From an uncultured Rubrobacteraceae bacterium (GTDB lineage: Bacteria; Actinomycetota; Rubrobacteria; Rubrobacterales; Rubrobacteraceae): a stretch of DNA of 11,216 nt. Location of the stretch: NCBI GenBank assembly GCA_902805985.1, contig CADCUW010000532.1, positions 1 to 11,216 of the forward strand, read 5' to 3'. Both the position numbers and the translations under genes were made by a program. Positions 7,401 through 11,216 of this stretch are shown here, piece after piece (position 1 is the stretch's first letter; each line of letters starts with the position of its first letter). The notes below the pieces were generated by a model, which was given only the letters and a program-made list of their open reading frames with translations, had not been told where the DNA came from and searched no databases.

Positions 7401-7481
7401 CCAGGGGGTAAGGAATTGGTCCCTTGGGTGGTCTATCAAACGAGGGCCAGAAAGGGGCCTTACGCAGGGAACGCGAGGAGG
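7401..7481 (+). repeat. Leader/promoter-like element, copy 1, upstream of the RpoD-like sigma gene
   Basis: This 81-nt segment aligns without gaps to 10026-10106 with 61 identities by hand count. Both begin CCAGGGGGTAAG, share TTGGGT-N-GTCT, GAGGGCC-N2-AAAGGGG and end in GAGGAGG. Weaker similarity (14 of 24) extends upstream to 7377 and 10002. The GGTAAG-N13-GGGTNG spacing resembles a SigB/SigF-type promoter. The segment lies between the divergent ECF and sigma genes and ends 84 nt before the sigma start. Confidence 0.6.
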
Positions 7482-7565
7482 AGGTGTTCGGGGAACCGCA
7501 CGGCATGACAAGGACATAGAGCTTGGCGAGGAGGGTCCGATATAGCACGAGAGACGGCAGACAGG

Positions 7566-8408
7566 ATGAGCGATCGGGAGGCCCCGAACCCTCTTTCGAG
7601 GTACTTCGGGCAGATCGGCCGCGGAAGGCTCCTCACGCACGAGGAGGAGATAGCTCTCGGCAGGAGGACGAGGGAGGGCGACGAGAAGGCTCGGTCCGAG
7701 CTCATCGAGCGGAACCTCAGGCTCGTCGTCCCGATCGCAAAGAAGTACCGCGGGAAGGGCCTGCCCTTCGGTGACCTCATCCAGGAGGGCAACATAGGGC
7801 TCATGAGGGCGGCCGAGAAGTTCGACCCGGAGAAAGGCTTCCGCTTCTCCACGTACGCTACGTGGTGGATCAGGCAGGCCGTCCAGAGGGCCGTCGCCAA
7901 CAAGGGCCGGACCATAAGGGTGCCCGTGCACATGGGCGAGAAGGTAAGGAAGATGGCCCGCGCCTACAACGAGCTCTCGGCCCAGCTCAGGCGGGAGCCC
8001 ACAGACGAAGAGGTCGCCGAGAGGCTCGGCTGGGACGTAGATCGGGTAAAGGACGTCAAGGGCGCCATACCGGACGCCACCAGCCTCAACCAGCCGCTCT
8101 CCTCCGACGAAGGCAGCTCGGAGCTCGGTGATGTTGTCGAGGACGAGCGCGAGTCGGGGGTGGCCGGCGATGTGGTGCGCAAGCTGGAGATACGCCGCCT
8201 GATGGAGTCCGTCGGGCGGCTCCCCGAGCGCCAGCGCCGCGTCCTCATCCGCCGCTACGGCCTGGACGGTGAGGAGCCGGCGACGCTCGCCGACCTGAGC
8301 GAGGAGCTCGGGGTCTCCCGCGAGAGGATCAGGCAGTTGCAGCGCGAGACGGAGCGAGCGCTTAGGAGTGAGGGGGAGCCCGGACGCAACCTTCCGGCAG
8401 CCGCCTAG
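7566..8408 (+). CDS. RNA polymerase sigma factor, RpoD/SigA-like (group 2), lacking region 1.1
   Basis: The 280-residue protein starts directly with region 1.2 ([20 protein letters not shown], 8-27). Regions 2.1-2.4 span about 45-110 ([39 protein letters not shown], then [19 protein letters not shown]). Region 3 is about 116-195 ([20 protein letters not shown]) and region 4 about 215-268 ([17 protein letters not shown], then [20 protein letters not shown]). The -10 and -35 recognition helices are near consensus, so it should read SigA-like promoters. Absence of region 1.1 and the short length mark a non-essential stationary or stress-phase factor rather than the primary sigma. The SD is weak (GACAGG). 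The element at 7401-7481 precedes it and could be an autoregulated promoter. Confidence 0.93.
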   Translation: MSDREAPNPLSRYFGQIGRGRLLTHEEEIALGRRTREGDEKARSELIERNLRLVVPIAKKYRGKGLPFGDLIQEGNIGLMRAAEKFDPEKGFRFSTYATWWIRQAVQRAVANKGRTIRVPVHMGEKVRKMARAYNELSAQLRREPTDEEVAERLGWDVDRVKDVKGAIPDATSLNQPLSSDEGSSELGDVVEDERESGVAGDVVRKLEIRRLMESVGRLPERQRRVLIRRYGLDGEEPATLADLSEELGVSRERIRQLQRETERALRSEGEPGRNLPAAA

Positions 8409-8435
8409 CCGCCCGTAGTATTGACGGTTTGTAAT

Positions 8436-8463
8436 GGGAACGCGGCTTGTAGATCGCCCGTCC
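8436..8463 (+). promoter_or_regulatory. Candidate ECF-type promoter upstream of msrAB
   Basis: GGGAAC (8436-8441) is followed after 16-17 nt by CCGTCC (8458-8463), which fits the general ECF pattern of a GGAAC -35 and a CGTC-like -10. A TTGACG at 8421 has no good -10 partner at 16-18 nt. If real, the promoter would give msrAB a ~95-nt leader. The pattern is short and may be chance. Confidence 0.25.
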
Positions 8464-8514
8464 GATGCGATCTGAGGAGGCAGAGACAAAAGCGAGAAGA
8501 TCTCACAGAAGCTT

Positions 8515-8532
8515 GCAGTGTAGGCAGTGTAG
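8515..8532 (+). repeat. 9-bp tandem repeat (GCAGTGTAG x2) in the msrAB leader
   Basis: Two perfect adjacent copies lie about 33 nt before the msrAB start and 19 nt before its SD (AAGGAGA, 8551-8557). They could be an operator or a slippage product; no function is visible. Confidence 0.5.
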
Positions 8533-8564
8533 GTTAGAGAAGTCGACGGTAAGGAGATAAAAGG

Positions 8565-9617
8565 ATGCTTTTTGGTCGCCACAAGAACAGGATGATCACG
8601 TCAACCGAGGCGCTTCCCGGCCGGGAGCGGCCAGCGTTCGCCGTTTCCGAGAGGCACGCCGTGCTCGGCACGCCTCTCGAGCCGCCGTTCCCCGAGGGCA
8701 TGAGCACCGCGGTCTTCGGCCTCGGCTGCTTCTGGGGCGCGGAGCGCATCTTCTGGGCCATCGACGGCGTCTACACGACGGCGGTCGGCTACGCGGGAGG
8801 CTTCACGCCGAACCCCACCTACGGGGAGGTCTGCGGCGGGCGCACCGGTCACACCGAGGCCGTGCTCGTCGTCTTCGACCCCGAGAAGGTCTCCTACAGG
8901 GACCTGCTCTCGGTGTTCTGGGAGGCCCACGACCCGACGCAGGGGATGCGCCAGGGCAACGATAAGGGCACGCAGTACCGCTCGGCGATCTACCACGCCG
9001 ACGCCGGGCAGCGCCGGGCCGCCGAGGAGACCCGCGAGGCCTACGAGCAGGCGCTCAGGGGTGCCGGTTACGGTCCGATCACCACCGAGATCGCGCCCGC
9101 CGGCCCGTTCTACCTCGCCGAGGGCTACCACCAGCAGTACCTCCACAAGGTTCCCTATGGCTACTGCGGCATAGGCGGGACCGGCGTAAGTTGCCCGGTC
9201 GGGCTCGGCGAGGGTACGGCGGGGGACGATCTGCCCCGCACCGACGAGGAATGGCGAGAGCGGCTCTCGCCGGAGCGGTACGCCGTCCTGCGCGAGGCGG
9301 CGACCGAGCGCCCGTTCTCCGGCGAGTACGTGGACACCGACGAAGACGGCCTCTACCGCTGCGCCGCCTGCGGCAACACGCTCTTCGACGGCCGCGCGAA
9401 GTACCATTCGGGTACCGGCTGGCCGAGCTTCACCGAGACCGTCTCGCCCGACGCCGTCGAGATCGTCGAGGACCGCTCCCACGGGATGGCGCGCACCGAG
9501 GTCCGGTGCGCGCGCTGCCACTCCCACCTCGGACACGTCTTCGACGACGGCCCGAGGGAGGCCGGCGGGCAGCGCTGGTGCATGAACAGCGTCGCGCTCG
9601 ACCTCGAACGGCGCTAG
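8565..9617 (+). CDS. msrAB: Bifunctional methionine sulfoxide reductase MsrA-MsrB fusion
   Basis: The 350-residue protein reduces both diastereomers of methionine sulfoxide in oxidised proteins. The MsrA part (about 1-212) has an actinobacterial N-terminal extension ([13 protein letters not shown]), [11 protein letters not shown] with catalytic C55, [33 protein letters not shown], and C201 and C210 as likely recycling cysteines. The MsrB part (about 222-350) has zinc cysteines C266/C269 (CAAC) and C315/C318 (CARC), [18 protein letters not shown] and catalytic C339 in RWCMNS. The Cys often found in the GCGWPSF motif is Thr here (T284), so recycling of MsrB probably uses another thiol. SD AAGGAGA precedes ATG 8565. 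No signal peptide is visible, so it should be cytosolic. Two hairpins follow the stop. Confidence 0.96.
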   Translation: MLFGRHKNRMITSTEALPGRERPAFAVSERHAVLGTPLEPPFPEGMSTAVFGLGCFWGAERIFWAIDGVYTTAVGYAGGFTPNPTYGEVCGGRTGHTEAVLVVFDPEKVSYRDLLSVFWEAHDPTQGMRQGNDKGTQYRSAIYHADAGQRRAAEETREAYEQALRGAGYGPITTEIAPAGPFYLAEGYHQQYLHKVPYGYCGIGGTGVSCPVGLGEGTAGDDLPRTDEEWRERLSPERYAVLREAATERPFSGEYVDTDEDGLYRCAACGNTLFDGRAKYHSGTGWPSFTETVSPDAVEIVEDRSHGMARTEVRCARCHSHLGHVFDDGPREAGGQRWCMNSVALDLERR

Positions 9618-9634
9618 CGCCAGATCGGGCATCG

Positions 9635-9667
9635 CCGCTGCGAGGGCTCAATAGGTCCTCGCAGCGG
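9635..9667 (+). terminator. Strong hairpin after msrAB, terminator-like
   Basis: CCGCTGCGAGG and CCTCGCAGCGG form a perfect 11-bp stem with an 11-nt loop, starting 17 nt after the msrAB stop. There is no T-run, which is common for GC-rich actinobacterial terminators. Confidence 0.65.
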
Positions 9668-9670
9668 TAT

Positions 9671-9695
9671 CCCGGATAGGTCTCCCCTACCCGGG
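9671..9695 (+). terminator. Second hairpin in tandem with the first
   Basis: CCCGGATAGG and CCTACCCGGG pair at 9 of 10 positions with a 5-nt loop, only 3 nt after the first stem. Two hairpins in tandem suggest a reinforced terminator or a stabilised 3' end. Confidence 0.45.
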
Positions 9696-9727
9696 TCCTC
9701 GCCCGAACCCGAACGGCGCTTGGCACC

Positions 9728-9753
9728 AGGTCCGATTCACAGATAGCGGACCT
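9728..9753 (+). other. Third hairpin (7-bp perfect stem)
   Basis: AGGTCCG and CGGACCT form a perfect stem with a 12-nt loop. Its role is unclear; it may be part of the 3' structure of the msrAB transcript. Confidence 0.35.
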
Positions 9754-9855
9754 CGGAGAACCTACCTTCCTCACACCCCGGTGGGCAAAGGCAAACGTGG
9801 AAGCCGGAAAACCCGCGACTCACCTCCGTGCAGCGCATTCGCCACGCCCCCCTGA

Positions 9856-9878
9856 TTGCGTGGTTTCTCAAAAGAGGG
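9856..9878 (+). repeat. Partial third match to the leader element
   Basis: This segment matches 7424-7446 at 19 of 23 positions (TTGCGTGG... against TTGGGTGG..., then TCAAA-N-GAGGG). Further similarity follows if small gaps are allowed (AGAAGGGGCC, GGAACG). The upstream half of the element is absent. Confidence 0.35.
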
Positions 9879-10025
9879 CGCATAGAAGGGGCCCACCCGG
9901 AACGTAACAGTGGTTGTATTGGCAACACGTGACGTAAGATCGGCGCCCTGAAAGGAACCCTCATGCCCGACATCCTGTTCGGCCGGTCCCCAAGCTGTCG
10001 ACCAATCGGGATAAAACACGGGAGA

Positions 10026-10106
10026 CCAGGGGGTAAGAAATCGGCCGGTTGGGTCGTCTTATAGATGAGGGCCGCAAAGGGGTTCTACTGAGGTAACACG
10101 AGGAGG
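10026..10106 (+). repeat. Leader/promoter-like element, copy 2, upstream of the infA remnant and rpmJ
   Basis: Ungapped partner of 7401-7481, with 61 of 81 bases identical by hand count. The conserved blocks CCAGGGGGTAAG, TTGGGT, GTCT, GAGGGCC, AAAGGGG and GAGGAGG keep their exact spacing. In this copy GTCTTATAGA could act as a -10. It lies 73 nt before the infA-remnant start, so it is the likely promoter and leader for rpmJ. Confidence 0.6.
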
Positions 10107-10179
10107 GGATGCCACAGAGGAGACCGCAGCCCCGCGAGGCCAGAGAGGAGCGAGGAGAATCTGAGATACCAGGAGATCG

Positions 10180-10332
10180 ATGAGCAAGATCGGTAACGGG
10201 AAAGCTTTGAGCCCTCTTGATCCTAAGTAGGATGCTGATGAGTTCATCCGCATCCTGCCGGGCGAGAAGTTCAGGGTAGAACCCGGTCAGAATGAACGCA
10301 GAAGCAACGGAGCCAGCAGGAGGAATTTTTGA
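10180..10332 (+). pseudogene. infA: Decayed infA (translation initiation factor IF-1) remnant
   Basis: From ATG 10180 (SD AGGAG at 10171-10175) the frame reads MSKIGNGKALSPLDPK, hits TAG at 10228-10230, and continues in the same frame with DADEFIRILPGEKFRVEPG to TGA 10330-10332. FIRILPG followed by a V-E strand is diagnostic of the C-terminal half of IF-1 (normally YIRILPGDRVxVELSPYDLTRGRI). The OB-fold middle and the usual end are missing: about 50 codons remain of ~72. The final TGA overlaps the TTG start of rpmJ, the arrangement expected of an infA-rpmJ pair. IF-1 is essential, so an intact copy must exist elsewhere. Confidence 0.6.
10318..10324 (+). promoter_or_regulatory. Shine-Dalgarno site for rpmJ
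   Basis: AGGAGGA lies 4 nt before TTG 10329. It supports the unusual TTG start, which is also fixed by the full-length L36 homology. Confidence 0.7.
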
Positions 10333-10442
10333 AGGTACGGGCGAGCGTCAAACCTATTTGCGACAAGTGCAAGGTGGTACGCAGGAAGGACGTCATACGC
10401 GTGACGTGCGAGAACCCCAGGCACAAGCAGAGGCAAGGCTAA
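10329..10442 (+). CDS. rpmJ: 50S ribosomal protein L36 (bL36), zinc-ribbon form, TTG start
   Basis: The 37-residue product begins [19 protein letters not shown] and ends [10 protein letters not shown], the full normal length and near consensus for bL36. C11, C14, C27 and H32 form the zinc site of the C+ type. It binds 23S rRNA in the large subunit. Normally the gene sits between infA and rpsM in the alpha operon; here it follows a broken infA and no rpsM or rpsK is found downstream, so this is probably a second, displaced copy. The TTG start overlaps the infA-remnant stop (TTGA). Translation may depend on its own SD. Too short for usual ORF calling, but the identification is secure. Confidence 0.93.
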   Translation: MKVRASVKPICDKCKVVRRKDVIRVTCENPRHKQRQG

Positions 10443-11041
10443 AGGACAGCAAGTTTAGCGGGCGTGGCCCCATCGCGAGTATCGTCTCCTACGGGGCCGT
10501 AGCGTGGTTGGGCTTCATCTTCTCTACGGGGGAGCGGGCCGGCCGGGCAGCCCTCACGCGTGGGGTTAACTTCGGATAACGTGTCTTCTACGGCGTACGG
10601 TGAACAGTAAAGTGCAAGGGCCGGGGCCGATCTGTCCCGGCCCCGTGTCATCGAAGCCGCTGCCCGCTGGGGCGTCTCCCACACGCCTCCGCCGGCGCCC
10701 AAAGGGGAGGCGCCGAAAGCTAGCTCGGGAACTCCCCCACCTCCTTCAAAACCGTGAACTCCGGCGGGCCCATCGCCCCGCACATCTCCCTCGTTCCGCG
10801 CTGCTGTATGCTCCATTAGCATCAACAGCCTGGCATCTAACCATCTAGTAGGTAGCCTCCGCTTTAGCCACTGCGGAAGCGTTCGTCGAAATGGCCTCCA
10901 CCGTGACCGTCAGGGTGGCAGGACCATCGCAGGTCTCGCGGGCAACGCCAAACCCGCCACTGCAGGAGCGGCCCGGACGCACAATCTGTTGGCGCGGCGA
11001 CAAAAGGGGTATAGAAGCCGAAAAAGAGAGGATGCGCCTCC
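10443..11041. other. About 600 nt without a recognisable gene
   Basis: No frame on either strand gives a known family. Hairpins are frequent: 10466-10498 (GGCCCC/GGGGCC), 10622-10645, 10693-10715 (CGGCGCC/GGCGCCG) and 10803-10829 (GCTGT-ATGCT / AGCAT-CA-ACAGC). A 21-codon minus-strand ORF at 10785-10720 is too short to support. TTGGCG-N15-TATAGA (10990-11016) may be a weak promoter for the following dehydrogenase. The region may hold decayed genes or a structured RNA. Confidence 0.5.
10622..10645 (+). terminator. GC-rich hairpin, possible terminator of the rpmJ transcript
   Basis: CGGGGCCG and CGGCCCCG form a perfect 8-bp stem with an 8-nt loop (ATCTGTCC), 180 nt after rpmJ. There is no T-run; the distance from rpmJ makes the role uncertain. 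Confidence 0.4.
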
Positions 11042-11216
11042 GTGCTAGCCATGAATTACCGGGGCCCCCATCGGGTCCGCATCGACCAGAAGCCCGAACC
11101 GGAAATCCTGCACCCCCAGGACGCCATCGTCAGGGTCACGAGATCCTGCATCTGCGGTTCGGACCTGCACCTGTATAACGGGTCCGTGCCGGATACCCGG
11201 GTCGGGATGACATTCG
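11042..11216 (+). CDS. Zinc-dependent alcohol dehydrogenase, N-terminal part (continues past the window)
   Basis: The visible ~58 residues (MLAMNYRGPHRVRI, DAIVRVTRSCICGSDLHLY, GSVPDTRVGMTF) match the N-terminus of MDR-family zinc alcohol dehydrogenases of the threonine dehydrogenase / glutathione-independent formaldehyde dehydrogenase type. CICGSDLH holds the first catalytic zinc ligand. GTG 11042 is preferred over ATG 11051: it gives M-x-A-M-x-Y-R-G, the usual family start, and GAGAGG (11026-11031) sits 10 nt upstream. The cofactor-binding domain is outside the window, so the substrate cannot be stated. The next expected residues are the GHE zinc ligand motif. Confidence 0.88.
   Translation, partial: MLAMNYRGPHRVRIDQKPEPEILHPQDAIVRVTRSCICGSDLHLYNGSVPDTRVGMTF

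Larger units (their letters stand above)
9618..10001. other. Non-coding stretch after msrAB
   Basis: No convincing gene on either strand. It holds three hairpins (9635-9667, 9671-9695, 9728-9753) and a partial match to the leader element at 9856-9878. GGTTGTATTGGCAACAC (9912-9928) contains a short inverted repeat. A 33-codon ORF at 9963 has an SD-like AAAGGA but no recognisable content. Confidence 0.6.

Noticed and set aside
6720..8582. 620-codon open frame on the minus strand
   Set aside because: It runs antisense through the RpoD-like sigma gene and out of frame through the ECF gene; the product has no family features. It is a GC-rich shadow.
9771..9830. Cobalamin or c-di-GMP riboswitch fragment
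   Set aside because: GGAAGCCGG followed by CCCGCGACT and GGGCAAA recall short core motifs, but the remaining conserved parts and the stem order are missing.
9963..10064. Small ORF MPDILFGRSPSCRP... with an SD-like AAAGGA
   Set aside because: Only 33 codons with no known family, and its end runs through the duplicated leader element, which is better explained as regulatory.
10720..10785. Minus-strand ORF MCGAMGPPEFTVLKEVGEFP
   Set aside because: Only 21 codons; the reading looks protein-like but no family is recognised and chance is likely.
9618..11041. tRNA, CRISPR array or insertion sequence in the non-coding parts
   Set aside because: No T-loop consensus in a cloverleaf, no regularly spaced repeats, and no transposase fragment or terminal inverted repeats were found.

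Overview
The window is GC-rich DNA with SD-led, tightly overlapped genes, many GTG/TTG starts and actinobacterial protein types. These include a DUF6510 zinc-ribbon protein, a phosphoketolase-acetate kinase pair, a ZAS anti-sigma factor and a 37-residue zinc-ribbon L36. The overall style, especially of the sigma factors and MsrAB, fits the Actinomycetota and perhaps a Rubrobacter-like lineage. That placement is inference from protein style, not from a search.

Region 1 (1-5807, plus strand) is a carbon-metabolism cluster with several damaged genes. It begins with the end of a DUF6510 protein (2-217). A 55-residue N-terminal stub of a quinone-oxidoreductase/alcohol-dehydrogenase-like gene (275-442) follows, and its stop overlaps the acetate kinase start (ackA, 439-1644). 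The phosphoketolase gene (xfp, 1631-4108) overlaps ackA and is full length except for one in-frame TGA at 2129-2131, with a 12-bp tandem duplication 12 bases further on. Its stop overlaps the start of a chimeric ORF (4105-4626) that joins the front of an NADPH-dependent FMN reductase to the tail of a DUF5996 protein. A HAD-family phosphatase (4817-5605) and a tiny ORF coupled to it (5602-5676) end the cluster. Intact phosphoketolase plus AckA would convert xylulose-5-P or fructose-6-P to acetyl-P and then to acetate and ATP.

Region 2 (5808-9617) covers stress regulation. A MOSC-domain protein (5808-6293) converges on a minus-strand pair: an ECF sigma factor (6692-7306) followed by a small HxxxCxxC anti-sigma factor (6412-6639). 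Divergent from the ECF gene is an RpoD-like sigma factor without region 1.1 (7566-8408). Next comes a fused methionine sulfoxide reductase MsrA-MsrB (8565-9617). A redox-type zinc anti-sigma factor close to msrAB suggests an oxidative-stress theme, but this is inference.

Region 3 (9618-11216) is mostly non-coding. Two strong hairpins follow msrAB. An 81-nt leader/promoter-like element (10026-10106) matches, without gaps and at 61 of 81 positions, the leader of the RpoD-like sigma gene (7401-7481). It precedes a broken infA (IF-1) remnant (10180-10332), which overlaps an intact TTG-start rpmJ (L36, 10329-10442). About 600 nt with no recognisable gene follow, then the start of a zinc-dependent alcohol dehydrogenase (11042 to the window edge).

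I did not find a clearly new multi-gene system. The most unusual features are the single-codon lesion in xfp, the chimeric FMN reductase/DUF5996 ORF, the duplicated leader element and the decayed infA-rpmJ copy.
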